From NCBI RefSeq assembly GCF_039535235.1, contig NZ_BAAAWU010000001.1, positions 2,170,001 to 2,234,000 on the forward strand: a DNA stretch of 64,000 nucleotides, in the 5' to 3' direction. The translations under genes and the position numbers were made by a program. Numbering within the stretch: position 1 is the stretch's first letter; each line of letters opens with the position of its first letter. The notes beneath the pieces are model-generated. The model had not been told where the DNA came from, did not search any database, and saw only the letters and a list, made by a program, of their open reading frames with translations. This document shows, piece by piece, positions 55,936 through 64,000 of the stretch. This DNA comes from Streptomyces roseoviridis. Its GTDB lineage: Bacteria > Actinomycetota > Actinomycetes > Streptomycetales > Streptomycetaceae.

Positions 55936-56927
55936 ACCTCCCAGAGGGTCACGGCCCAGGCCGCGACCGGGCTGTTGTTGAGGACGAGCACGAGGTCGCC
56001 CGGGGCGAGTTCGCCGGTCGCGAGGAGCCGGTCGAGGTTGAGTACGACGTCCATGGCGCCCAGGTGCCCGTACGCGGCGAGGTGTTCGTTGCACACGGGG
56101 TGGATGGGCAGGCCGAGGAGGGTCTCGTAGAACTGGTAGGCGCTGGAGGTGACGTTCTGCATGAGCGTCGTGGCGACGGCGCTCTTGTCGACCCCGGCGT
56201 CGGCGAGGACCTGCTCGACCATCCGGCCGAGGCGCATCCGGCTGTTCATGGCCAGTTCGAAGCGGTAGCGGTCGGGCGAGGCGCATTCCTCGCGCCACTC
56301 GTAGAACGGCACCTGCTTGTAGTCGACCCGGAAGAGGTCGTGGAAGGTGCCGTCGGTCTCCATGCGGTGCGCCCGCAGCACCGGCCGGCCGCCGCGGACC
56401 AGCGTCATCGCGTAGGCGCCGTCGCCGATCACGGTGACCGGGTACCGCACCCGGTCCAGGCCGGTGGGCCGGCTGCCGTGGGCGATGAGGACACCCTGCC
56501 GGGACGGGTCGGCGAGGAGCAGGTCGCGGCCCAGGGCCCAGGCGGCGCTGGAGCCGGTGCAGCCGAGGCCGTCCACGGTGAAGGCGAAGGCGCCGTCCAG
56601 CTTGGCCTCGGCCTGGACGCGTCCGACATCGGAGCCGAGCAGCACGTCGGGGGCGCGGGGGCTGACCAGCATGAGGGTGTCGGGGGTGCCGGGTGCGCCG
56701 GGCGCGGTGCCGCCCTGCCGGTCGAGCAGGCCGCGGACGGCCTCCGCGGCGAGGTCCCCGGCGGTGCGGTCCTCGCACACGCCGACGGTGGCGATGCCGC
56801 TGCCGCGGGCGAACTCGGCCTCCTCGGGGGAGAGTCCGGGGAACTCGGGGAGCTCTTCGAGGGGCGTGCGGACCTCGGGCAGGACGGTGTGGATCGCGCC
56901 GATGCCGATGGGGGCGGTGGTGCTCAT
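55932..56927 (-). CDS. KAS III-like protein 2
   Basis: 331 residues. KAS III relative with a candidate nucleophile Cys123 in FTVDGLGCTGSSAAWALG. As in the first copy, the FabH Asn loop is replaced, here by AAYGHLGAMD (His288, Asp293), and there is no HQAN motif. It belongs to the same subfamily as the protein at 49891-50883 but is quite diverged. It may start or esterify the chain. ATG overlaps the stop of the acyl-CoA dehydrogenase gene (ATGA). Confidence 0.78.
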   Translation of the reverse strand: MSTTAPIGIGAIHTVLPEVRTPLEELPEFPGLSPEEAEFARGSGIATVGVCEDRTAGDLAAEAVRGLLDRQGGTAPGAPGTPDTLMLVSPRAPDVLLGSDVGRVQAEAKLDGAFAFTVDGLGCTGSSAAWALGRDLLLADPSRQGVLIAHGSRPTGLDRVRYPVTVIGDGAYAMTLVRGGRPVLRAHRMETDGTFHDLFRVDYKQVPFYEWREECASPDRYRFELAMNSRMRLGRMVEQVLADAGVDKSAVATTLMQNVTSSAYQFYETLLGLPIHPVCNEHLAAYGHLGAMDVVLNLDRLLATGELAPGDLVLVLNNSPVAAWAVTLWEV

Positions 56928-58051
56928 GACCACACCGCCAGGGCGTGCTTGCCGAGCAGGAGCTGGCTGATCTCGTTGCTGCCCTCGATGATCTCCATCA
57001 GTTTGGCGTCCCGGTAGGCGCGGGCCACCGGGCCGCCGTCCTGGGCGCCGGCCGAGGCCAGGACCTGGACGGCGGCCGTCGCGCCGCGGGCGGCGTTCCC
57101 GGCGGCGAGGTGCTTGGCGGTGACCGCGGACGTGACGAGCTCGGGGCTGTTCTCGTCCCAGCAGCGGCTGGCCTGCTCGCAGCAGCGGGCCGATGCCTCC
57201 TGGGCGACGTGCAGCTCGGCCAGGTGCCGGGCGACCAGCTGGTGGTCGGCGAGCGGCGAGCCGAACTGCCGCCGGGTGGCGGCGTGCGAGGCGGCGGCCC
57301 GCAGGCAGGCCCGCAGGATGCCGACGCAGCCCCAGGCGACGGAGACGCGGCCGAAGGTGAGCGCGGAGGTGACGAGCCAGTCGACGGGGAGCCCGGCGCC
57401 GCCGAGGAGGCTGTCGGCGGGCAGCCGTACGTCGTCGAAGGTGACGTTCGCGTGGCCGGCGGCCCGGCAGCCCATCGGGTCGGCGACCCGTTCCACCGTC
57501 ACGCCGGGCGCGTCCGTCGGGACGACCACGGCGCCGGCGCCGGCGCCGTGGCGGCCGAAGACCACGAGCAGGTCGGCGTAGGCGCCCACCGTGATCCATG
57601 CCTTGCGGCCGTCCAGGACGAGGGTGTCGCCCTCGGTGCGGAGGGTGGTGGTCATGGCGCCGAGGTCGCTGCCCGCGCCGGGCTCGCTGAACGCGACCCC
57701 GGCGAGCCGGCCGGAGGTGAGCAGGGACAGGTAGTGCGCCTTCTGCTCCTCGCTGCCGAGGCGCTCGACGGTCCAGGCCGCCATGCCCTGGGAGGTCATC
57801 ACGCTGCGCACGGAGGAGCACAGGGAGCCGACGTGGGCGGTCAGTTCGCCGTTGTCGGCGCTGCTGAGGCCGAGGCCGCCGTGCTCGGCGGGCACCTGGG
57901 CGCACAGGACGCCCTTGCCGCCGAGCTCGCGCAGCAGGTCGAGCGGCAGCTCGCCGGCCCGGTCCCAGGCGTCGGCCCGGTCGCCGATCAGCTCCGTGGC
58001 CAGCTGCTCCGCGTCGGCGCGGGCGGAGCGGCCGCCGGACGGGTCACTCAT
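56924..58051 (-). CDS. FkbI-like acyl-CoA (acyl-ACP) dehydrogenase
   Basis: 375 residues, flavoprotein of the acyl-CoA dehydrogenase family: AQVPAEHGGLGLSSAD, VAFSEPGAGSDLGAM, and the C-terminal IIEGSNEISQLLLGKHAL. With FkbH, a free ACP and a 3-hydroxyacyl dehydrogenase it forms the set that oxidises glyceryl-ACP towards hydroxymalonyl-ACP. Overlaps the ACP gene by 8 bp. Confidence 0.9.
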   Translation of the reverse strand: MSDPSGGRSARADAEQLATELIGDRADAWDRAGELPLDLLRELGGKGVLCAQVPAEHGGLGLSSADNGELTAHVGSLCSSVRSVMTSQGMAAWTVERLGSEEQKAHYLSLLTSGRLAGVAFSEPGAGSDLGAMTTTLRTEGDTLVLDGRKAWITVGAYADLLVVFGRHGAGAGAVVVPTDAPGVTVERVADPMGCRAAGHANVTFDDVRLPADSLLGGAGLPVDWLVTSALTFGRVSVAWGCVGILRACLRAAASHAATRRQFGSPLADHQLVARHLAELHVAQEASARCCEQASRCWDENSPELVTSAVTAKHLAAGNAARGATAAVQVLASAGAQDGGPVARAYRDAKLMEIIEGSNEISQLLLGKHALAVWS

Positions 58052-58328
58052 CGCCGCCGCCCTTCAGGCGCAGGACGAGTGCCGTCATGGCGTCCACGCT
58101 GCGGAAGTTGTCCAGCGTGAGGTCGGAGCCGCCGACCTGGACCCCGAAGGACTGCTCGACGTGCACCAGGAGCTCCATGGCGAACAGGGAGGTGACCAGG
58201 CCGGTGGAGAACAGGTCCACGTCGGCGGCGACGGCGGTCTTGGTGCGCTGCTCCAGGAAGGCGGTCAGGGTCTCGCGGATGACGGTGTCCTGCGGGGTGG
58301 TGTTCTGCTGGGCGGTGGGGGTGCTCAT
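58044..58328 (-). CDS. FkbJ-like acyl carrier protein
   Basis: 94 residues. Free ACP with the phosphopantetheine Ser47 in FSTGLVTSLFAMELLVHVEQ (the FkbJ-type V-x-S-L-F-A pattern) and LTLDNFRSVDAMTALV. It carries the three-carbon extender while the two dehydrogenases act. The ATG overlaps the 3-hydroxyacyl dehydrogenase stop (ATGA). Confidence 0.9.
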   Translation of the reverse strand: MSTPTAQQNTTPQDTVIRETLTAFLEQRTKTAVAADVDLFSTGLVTSLFAMELLVHVEQSFGVQVGGSDLTLDNFRSVDAMTALVLRLKGGGDE

Positions 58329-59197
58329 GACGTGCTTCCTCCGTATGCGAAGAATCCGCGGCCGGTCTTGCGGCCGAAGTCGCCGGCGGCGACCTTCTCC
58401 AGAAGCAGGGCGCAGGGCTCGTAACCCGCGTCCCCGGTGCGCTCGTGCAGGACGCGCAGGGAGTCGACCACGTTGTCGAGGCCGATCAGGTCGGCGGTGG
58501 CCAGCGGTCCTGTGGTGTGGCCGAGGCAGCCCTCGAAGGCGGCGTCGACGGAGGCCGGGTCGGCCACGCCCTCGGCGACGATCCGCGCGGCCTCGTTGAT
58601 CATGCGCTGCAGGATCCGGTTGATGACGAAGCCGGGTCCGTCGCCGACGACCACGCCGTGCTGTCCGAGGGCCTCCAGGAGGGCGCGGGCCTCGGCGAGG
58701 GCGGCCTCGCCGCTGCGCGGGCCACGGATCAGCTCCGCGGTGTGGATGAGGTAGGGCGGGTTCATGAAGTGGATGCCGACCAGGTCCTCCGGCCGGGCCA
58801 CCGAGTCGGCCTGCTCGTCGATCGGGACGGCGGAGGTGTTGGAGATCAGCAGGGTGCCGGGGGCGACCGCGGCGGAGGCCTCGGCGAGCACCTTCGCCTT
58901 GAGCGGGGCCAGTTCGGTGACGGCCTCGACGACGGCGGTGGCGTCGGCGATGTCCTCGACGCGGGTGGTGGTGACCAGCTCGCCGGTGGCTCCCTCGCGG
59001 GGCAGCTTGCCCATCATGCGGGCGAGCCGCAGCTGGCCGGCGGTCGCGGTGCGGGCCTTGGCGAGGATGTCCTCGGAGACGTCCACCAGGATCACGTCGA
59101 TCCCGCGGCCGAGGGCCAGGGTGGTGATGCCCGTGCCCATGACGCCCGCTCCGATGACCGCGAGCCGGTGGCGGCGGTCGTTGACGGTGTCGCTCAC
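58325..59197 (-). CDS. FkbK-like 3-hydroxyacyl-CoA dehydrogenase
   Basis: 290 residues. NAD-binding start RLAVIGAGVMGTGITTLALG (about 11-30), HFMNPPYLIHTAELIRG with the catalytic His, then GDGPGFVINRILQRMINEA. It oxidises the glyceryl-ACP hydroxyl on the way to hydroxymalonyl-ACP. GTG 59197 overlaps the PKS stop (GTGA); a longer upstream frame is not protein-like. Confidence 0.92.
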   Translation of the reverse strand: MSDTVNDRRHRLAVIGAGVMGTGITTLALGRGIDVILVDVSEDILAKARTATAGQLRLARMMGKLPREGATGELVTTTRVEDIADATAVVEAVTELAPLKAKVLAEASAAVAPGTLLISNTSAVPIDEQADSVARPEDLVGIHFMNPPYLIHTAELIRGPRSGEAALAEARALLEALGQHGVVVGDGPGFVINRILQRMINEAARIVAEGVADPASVDAAFEGCLGHTTGPLATADLIGLDNVVDSLRVLHERTGDAGYEPCALLLEKVAAGDFGRKTGRGFFAYGGSTS

Positions 59198-62100
59198 TTC
59201 TCCCCCTCGGGGTCGCCGCCCGCGCCCTCGGCCGCCAGGGCCGGGAGCAGCGAGCCGATGTCGTCGGTCCGGTGGGCCAGGAAGGCCAGGCCCTTGCGCA
59301 GCTGCTCGCCGGTGACCAGCGGGGACAGTCCGCTCTTGCGGAGCCACGGCTGCCAGCCGCGGGCCTGCACGCCGGCCTCGTCGAGCTCGTGGCCCTCCAT
59401 CTCGTACAGGGCCGTGGCGGACAGCACCTTGCTGCCGGTGGCCTGCGCGCGCTCCGCGATCAGCCGCTGCCATTCGGTCAGCGGGACGGTGCGGGTGGGC
59501 AGGCCGGCCTCCTCCAGCGCCTCGAAGAGGTCCTCGAGGCTCGGGGAGATCTCGTCGACCAGGTGGTAGGCGCGGCCCACCGACTTGGAGGACATGGCGA
59601 GTTCGGCGACCGCGCGGGCCAGCACGTCGACCGGGGAGACCGGCATGCCGCGGTCGTCGACCGGGCGGGCGCCGACGACCAGGCCGCTGGCGAGCAGGAA
59701 CCAGATGAGGTCCTTGTCGTTGCAGGCGCCGGTCTTGCTGGACGCCATGATCAGGCCGGGTCGGAAGACGCGTACCCGCATGCCGTCCTGGTCGGCGCGC
59801 TCCAGGATGCGCTCGCCGACCCACTTGCTGACGCCGTATCCGCCGAGCTGCGGGTCGAGCGGCTGCTCGCGGGTCTCCATCAGCTGTCCCTCGGCGCCGG
59901 CGGGGGCGGTGGCGGCGACGGTGGAGATGAAGCTGAAGTCGCGGATGCCGAGCGGCCGCATCCAGTTGAGCAGGCCGACCAGCGGCAGGATGTTGTCCTC
60001 GCGGAGCATGCGGTACGGCTCGGTGAAGACGACCTTGGCGGCGCAGTGCAGCACGTGCTCGACGCGGCCGGCGAGTTCGCCGTCGCGGTAGGTGCGGCAC
60101 AGGGTGCCGATGTCGCGCAGGTCGCCCGGGACGGCGTGGACCCGCTCCGGGTCGGGCTCCGGCAGGCCGAACTTGGCGGCGGTGGCCTTCAGGCGGGCCA
60201 TGCCCTCGGCCTCGTCGGCGGCCCGTACGACGCAGTACACGCGGCCCTTGGAGGCGCGCAGCAGCTCGTCGAGGAGGAAGGCGCCGAGGTAGCCGGTGGC
60301 CCCGGTGAGCAGGACGTCCTTGCCGGGGGCGGACCGCTTGGCGAGCGGCTCCAGGGCGATCTGGAGGTCGGCGTCGACGAGCGCGCCGTCACCGTCGGCG
60401 GCCGGGTCGACCTCCTCGTCGCCGAGTCCGGCGCCGTTCTTGAGGCCCTCGACGATGGTGGTGAGGCGGCGGACGGTGGCCTGGCTGCCGCCGGCCCGGT
60501 GGATGTTGATGAGGACGCCGAAGCGCTGCTGGATCTCCAGGACCATCTGGACGGAGAGCAGCGAGGTGCCGCCCAGGGCGCCGAACTCGTCGTCGAGGCC
60601 GATGGTGTCGAGGCCGAACAGGTCCTTCCAGAGTTGGACGAGACCGGCTTCCACGGTGCCCTCGGCGGCGGTGGACACGCCGCCCGTGCCGGATCCGGCG
60701 GGCGTGGCGGGGGCGACCGGGCCGTCGTAGGTGAGGCGGTCGAGCGCCCAGTGGCGCTTGCGGGTGAAGGGGTAGGTCGGCAGGGCGACCCGGCGGCCGC
60801 GGCGGCCGCTGAGCGCGGACCAGTCGACCTCGGCACCGTGCAGCCACGCGGTGGTGACGGCGTCGTCGATGAGGTCGGCGAGGGCGTCCTCGTCGAGCGG
60901 GGCGGCCGAGTCGGGCAGGGCGATGACGTGGCGGCCCTTGGCCGGCTCGCCGTGTCCGACGAGGACCGGGAAGCGGCCCTCGGGCAGGGTCTCCTGCGGC
61001 CCGGTCAGGACGTCGCCGAGCTCGGGCAGCGCGGCGCGCAGCCCCGCGACCAGCGCGGCGGACGGCTGGGGGGCGTCGGCGGCGGGAAGGACGAGCACGG
61101 GGCGGCGGCCCGCGGCGCGCTCGGTGCGCACGGCCGGCGGCCGGGGCATGCGCAGGGCGGCGGCCAGGCGCTCGCGGGGGGCGGTGACCACGCGCCGCTC
61201 GTCGAAGGCGGCCCGGCCCACGCGCAGGGTGTGGGCGACGTCGTCGGCGTCGAGGCCGCCCTCGTCGAGGGCGTCGGCGAGGCGGCGGGAGAGCTGGTCG
61301 AGCTCGGCGCGCGTGCGGGCGGACAGCACCAGGCGTACGGTGTCGCGGCGCGGTGCGGCGGGGCGCACCGGCTCGGGCGGGGCGGCGAGCACGACGGCGG
61401 CGTTGGTGCCGCCGACGCCCATGGAGTTGACCAGCACGTGCCGGTCGGCGTCGGTGCAGTGCTCGCCGGTGGTGGTGACGAAGAAGGGGCTCTCGTCGAG
61501 GATGCCCGGGTCGCGCGGCCGCTCGAAGGTGGGGTGCGGCGGGATCTTTCCGGTGCGGGCGACGTGGACGGCCTTGATGAAGCCGGCGATGCCGGCGGCG
61601 GGGCCGGTGTGCCCGATGTTGGACATGACCGAGCCGAGGGCGCAGTAGGCGCTCTTGTCGGTGGTGGCGCGGAAGGCCCGGTTGAGCGCGATGAGCTCGA
61701 TGTTGTCGCCGACCGGGGTGGCGGTGCCGTGGGCCTCGACGTAGCGCAGCTTGTCGGCGGTGACGCCTGCGGTGCCGAGGGCGGCGGCGACGACGTCGGC
61801 GACGCCGCGCGGGCTCGGGGCGATGAAGCCGAGGCGGTCGCCGCCGTCGTTGCCGACGGCGCTGCCGCGGATCACGGCGAGGACGTTGTCGCCGTCCGCG
61901 AGGGCGTCGTCGAGGCGGCGCAGGGCGACGACGCCGACGCCGGAGCTGTACGTCGTACCGGTGGAGCTCGCGTCGAAGGAGCGGCAGTAGCCGTCCTCGG
62001 ACAGGACGCCGCCGGGCTGGTGGCGGTAGCCGCGGAAGGGTTCGAGGACGGTGGCGCCGCCGGCCAGGGCGATGTCGCACTCGCCGGAGAGCAGGCTGAG

Positions 62101-62682
62101 GGTGGCGTAGTGCACGCCGTAGAGGGAGGAGGAGCAGCCGGTCTGGAGGCTCACGGCGGGTCCGCGCAGGCCCAGCTTGTAGGCGGCGCGGGAGGTCATG
62201 AAGTCGGCCTGGCCGCCCACGGTGAGTTCGAGGTCGTCGACGGCCGCGCGCAGTCCGGACTCCCTGGCCTTGGCGGCGAGCAGGGCGGCCGAGTAGTTGC
62301 CGGCGGCGCTGCCGGCGAACACGCCGACGACGGGGCCGCCGTGGGTGTCCTTGCGGACGGGGTGCCCGGCGGACTCCAGGGCCTCCCAGCAGGCTTCGAG
62401 GAAGATCCGCTGCTGGGGGTCGATGGTCTCGGCCTCGCGCGGCGGGTAGCCGAAGAACTCGGAGGCGAACTCCTCGACGCCCGGCAGGGTGGTGGCCACC
62501 CGGACGAAGGAGGGGTCGGCGAGCATCTCGTCGGTGACGCCGGCGGCCTTGAGCTGCTCGGGGGACATCTCGCGCATGGAGACGACGCCGCGGTCGATGT
62601 TGCGCCAGAACTCCTCGGCGGTGGTGGCGTCGGGGTAGCGCAGGCCGATGCCGATGACGGCGATGTCGGTGCTGTTCGTCAT
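59194..62682 (-). CDS. PKS/NRPS-like protein: KS, carrier, thioester reductase
   Basis: 1162 residues. KS (1-435): nucleophile Cys183 in QTGCSSSLYG (usual DTACSSSL), His318 in VEAHGTATPVGD, His358 in MSNIGHTG. The usual Lys of KSNIGH is Met353. Then a linker ending in RVALPTYPFTRKRHW, with no AT, KR, DH or ER. Carrier domain with Ser707 in ALGGTSLLS. Thioester reductase from about 788: LLTGATGYLGAFLLDELL, later GGYGVSKWVGE with the Tyr-x3-Lys pair. It should add or accept an ACP-borne extender and release the chain by NAD(P)H reduction to an aldehyde or alcohol. ATG 62682 chosen; upstream in-frame sequence is the wrong reading of the carrier gene. Confidence 0.92.
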   Translation of the reverse strand: MTNSTDIAVIGIGLRYPDATTAEEFWRNIDRGVVSMREMSPEQLKAAGVTDEMLADPSFVRVATTLPGVEEFASEFFGYPPREAETIDPQQRIFLEACWEALESAGHPVRKDTHGGPVVGVFAGSAAGNYSAALLAAKARESGLRAAVDDLELTVGGQADFMTSRAAYKLGLRGPAVSLQTGCSSSLYGVHYATLSLLSGECDIALAGGATVLEPFRGYRHQPGGVLSEDGYCRSFDASSTGTTYSSGVGVVALRRLDDALADGDNVLAVIRGSAVGNDGGDRLGFIAPSPRGVADVVAAALGTAGVTADKLRYVEAHGTATPVGDNIELIALNRAFRATTDKSAYCALGSVMSNIGHTGPAAGIAGFIKAVHVARTGKIPPHPTFERPRDPGILDESPFFVTTTGEHCTDADRHVLVNSMGVGGTNAAVVLAAPPEPVRPAAPRRDTVRLVLSARTRAELDQLSRRLADALDEGGLDADDVAHTLRVGRAAFDERRVVTAPRERLAAALRMPRPPAVRTERAAGRRPVLVLPAADAPQPSAALVAGLRAALPELGDVLTGPQETLPEGRFPVLVGHGEPAKGRHVIALPDSAAPLDEDALADLIDDAVTTAWLHGAEVDWSALSGRRGRRVALPTYPFTRKRHWALDRLTYDGPVAPATPAGSGTGGVSTAAEGTVEAGLVQLWKDLFGLDTIGLDDEFGALGGTSLLSVQMVLEIQQRFGVLINIHRAGGSQATVRRLTTIVEGLKNGAGLGDEEVDPAADGDGALVDADLQIALEPLAKRSAPGKDVLLTGATGYLGAFLLDELLRASKGRVYCVVRAADEAEGMARLKATAAKFGLPEPDPERVHAVPGDLRDIGTLCRTYRDGELAGRVEHVLHCAAKVVFTEPYRMLREDNILPLVGLLNWMRPLGIRDFSFISTVAATAPAGAEGQLMETREQPLDPQLGGYGVSKWVGERILERADQDGMRVRVFRPGLIMASSKTGACNDKDLIWFLLASGLVVGARPVDDRGMPVSPVDVLARAVAELAMSSKSVGRAYHLVDEISPSLEDLFEALEEAGLPTRTVPLTEWQRLIAERAQATGSKVLSATALYEMEGHELDEAGVQARGWQPWLRKSGLSPLVTGEQLRKGLAFLAHRTDDIGSLLPALAAEGAGGDPEGEK

Positions 62683-62699
62683 GGTTCCGGTTCCCCCGC

Positions 62700-63053
62700 T
62701 CACTCGGAGACGAGCTGGTCGCGGCGCGCGCGGCCGAGGAGGCCGCCGCGGTTGCGGGCGCCGAGCTCGGTCAGCTCCTCTTCGGCGCCGGAGGCGTCGG
62801 CGAGCAGGGCGGCCTGGGCCTTGACGGTGCTGTGCTGGAAGAGGTCGGAGACCTTCAGGCTGCGCTCGGTGAGCGGGTCCAGCTCTTCCCACAGCATGAT
62901 GAGGAGCAGGGAACTGCCGCCTGCCTCCAGGAAGTTGACGTCTTCGGGTACCTCGTCCGCGCTGTCGAGGTCGAGTACGTCGGCCCAGGCCTGCCGGACC
63001 CGGCTGAGGAGTTCGGTCTCGGTGAGCGGGGTCGTGGCCACGGTGTCGTTCAC
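62700..63053 (-). CDS. Free-standing carrier protein (PCP/ACP)
   Basis: 117 residues. Phosphopantetheine site FLEAGGSSLLLIMLWEEL with Ser48. A basic/acidic tail of about 40 residues follows the domain. Likely loaded by the stand-alone adenylation enzyme and read by the condensation domain upstream. The GTG overlaps the stop of that gene. Confidence 0.88.
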   Translation of the reverse strand: MNDTVATTPLTETELLSRVRQAWADVLDLDSADEVPEDVNFLEAGGSSLLLIMLWEELDPLTERSLKVSDLFQHSTVKAQAALLADASGAEEELTELGARNRGGLLGRARRDQLVSE

Positions 63054-64000
63054 GAAGTGCTCCTGGTGATGGGGTGGGAATCGGGGTCGGCCGCGAGGTC
63101 TTCGGCGGCGGTGACCACGTCGGCCAGCAGGGCCTGTGCCGTGTCCTGGGCGAACAGGCCGACGGCGTAGGACAGGGAGAGCTCGAGCCGCTCGTCGGCG
63201 GCCTCGGAGGCGACGAGTTCGAGCTCGTACTTGATGTGCAGCGGGTCCAGCGGGAGCAGCCGGGCGGTGGTGCCGGCGGTCAGCGGCTCCGGGCCCGCGG
63301 CGCCGCTCTGGGCACTGAGGAACACCGGGGTCAGGGCGGGACGGCTCAGGTCCCGGTCGCTGTGCAGCTCGCCCGCGAGGACATCGAGCGCCACGCCCGC
63401 GTGCCGGTAGGACACGGCACAGCTCTCCCGGACCCGGCCGAGCAGCTCGCGCCAGGTCAGGTCCTCGCGCAGGTCGACGCGGAGGATCAGGGTGTTCACG
63501 AACATCCCGATCGCCTCGGCGGCCGCCGGGTCCTCGCGCCCGGCCCAGGGGAAGGCGAACAGGAAGTCCCGCTGGGTGCCGCGGCGGGCCAGGGCCACGG
63601 CGAGCAGTGCGGCGGTGGTCATGAAGGGGGTGCAGCCGACGACGTCGGCGGCGACGGTGCGCAGCCGGGCGGCGGTGGCCTCGGGCAGGGTCGCGGTGAG
63701 CAGCGCCGCCTTGGTGGACTGGAGTTCGGTACGCGGCCAGTCGTGCGGGAGCGCGATGTCGTTGGGCGCTCCGCGCAGGTGCTCCAGGAGGGCGGCGGCC
63801 CGCTCGGCCTCCTGTGCCTCGGTGCCGGGGTCGGCCGGGGCCAGGCGGGCCGGGTGGACCGGCTCCGCCAGCTGGGGTACGGCTCCGTCGGCCAGCGCCC
63901 GGTAGGCCGTGCCGATCTCCGCGAGCAGCAGGTCGCGGGACCAGCCGTCGGCGACGATGTGGTGGACCACCAGGGCGAGCACGGTCCGGTCCGGTCCGAG
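63050..64000 (-). CDS. NRPS condensation-domain protein (partial, runs off the right edge)
   Basis: The reading frame is open to the window edge (316 residues seen, N-terminus missing). The catalytic motif is LVVHHIVADGWS (HHxxxDG), followed by FLFAFPWAGRE, IGMFVNTLILRVDL and YRHAGVALDVLAGEL, the later condensation-domain cores. It forms an amide (or ester) bond between two carrier-bound units. The C-terminal end has no carrier, so the free carrier protein downstream probably serves it. Upstream domains are outside the window. Confidence 0.9.
   Translation of the reverse strand, partial: LGPDRTVLALVVHHIVADGWSRDLLLAEIGTAYRALADGAVPQLAEPVHPARLAPADPGTEAQEAERAAALLEHLRGAPNDIALPHDWPRTELQSTKAALLTATLPEATAARLRTVAADVVGCTPFMTTAALLAVALARRGTQRDFLFAFPWAGREDPAAAEAIGMFVNTLILRVDLREDLTWRELLGRVRESCAVSYRHAGVALDVLAGELHSDRDLSRPALTPVFLSAQSGAAGPEPLTAGTTARLLPLDPLHIKYELELVASEAADERLELSLSYAVGLFAQDTAQALLADVVTAAEDLAADPDSHPITRSTS

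Noticed and set aside
45250..64000. The biosynthetic cluster as part of the sdaA island
   Set aside because: It lies outside the right repeat and begins after what looks like the ancestral sdaA terminator, so it was probably there before the island.

Overview
The window is a high-GC actinomycete chromosome segment, almost certainly Streptomyces. The signs are strong G/C bias at third codon positions, ATGA/GTGA stop-start overlaps, GTG starts, a tandem glycine riboswitch before gcvT, SseB-like proteins and a typical Streptomyces gene order (mnmA, amidase, cysteine desulfurase, WYL regulator, opp-type ABC transporter, gcvT-gcvH-glyA-sdaA).

Region 1 (1-25.9 kb) is ordinary core chromosome. From the left edge it holds a truncated STAND/NB-ARC ATPase, an SDR oxidoreductase, a lipoprotein, a DUF1023-type hydrolase with a small WXG100-like partner, a LOG-family protein, mnmA, an N-acetylmuramoyl-L-alanine amidase, a cysteine desulfurase, a WYL regulator, a thioesterase, a TRIC-type channel, a five-gene peptide ABC transporter, two SseB-like proteins, a small P-loop protein and the glycine/serine genes. 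gcvT and gcvH (glycine cleavage), glyA (glycine/serine interconversion) and sdaA (serine to pyruvate) form a one-carbon and serine block with the riboswitch in front. Three intergenic stretches carry local repeats.

Region 2 (25.8-45.25 kb) is a genomic island of about 19.4 kb. It is bounded by 66-bp direct copies (65/66 identical) of the 3' end of sdaA, the footprint of site-specific integration into that gene. No integrase or excisionase is visible inside, and the right end carries decayed remnants of a nuclease-like gene and an NlpC/P60-type gene. The island is packed with defence genes: a NaeI-family endonuclease with its own HTH and a repeat-rich operator; DrmA and DrmB homologues (DISARM helicase and DUF1998 protein); then, after a strong terminator, a MORC/GHKL ATPase, a Z1 helicase-like ATPase, a PD-(D/E)XK protein, an AIPR protein, a small AbrB-like ORF, a Vsr nuclease and a cytosine-5 methyltransferase fused to an endonuclease III-like [4Fe-4S] domain. 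DrmC is absent. The whole looks like a composite restriction/anti-phage system joining a DISARM-like half to a MORC-Z1-Vsr-DCM half.

Region 3 (45.3-64 kb, running off the right edge) is a biosynthetic gene cluster transcribed leftwards, mostly with overlapping starts and stops. It encodes an NRPS condensation domain (partial), a free carrier protein, a KS-carrier-thioester reductase protein without AT, and an FkbH/ACP/acyl-CoA dehydrogenase/3-hydroxyacyl-CoA dehydrogenase set for a hydroxymalonyl-ACP type extender. It also encodes two KAS III-like proteins with altered active-site motifs, a stand-alone adenylation domain, an MFS exporter, a luciferase-like monooxygenase, and a type II thioesterase in frame with a cluster copy of metK. 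A methyltransferase, a flavin reductase and a frameshifted LuxR-type regulator lie at the left border. The product is not recognisable; an aldehyde- or alcohol-terminated small hybrid polyketide/peptide is the best inference.
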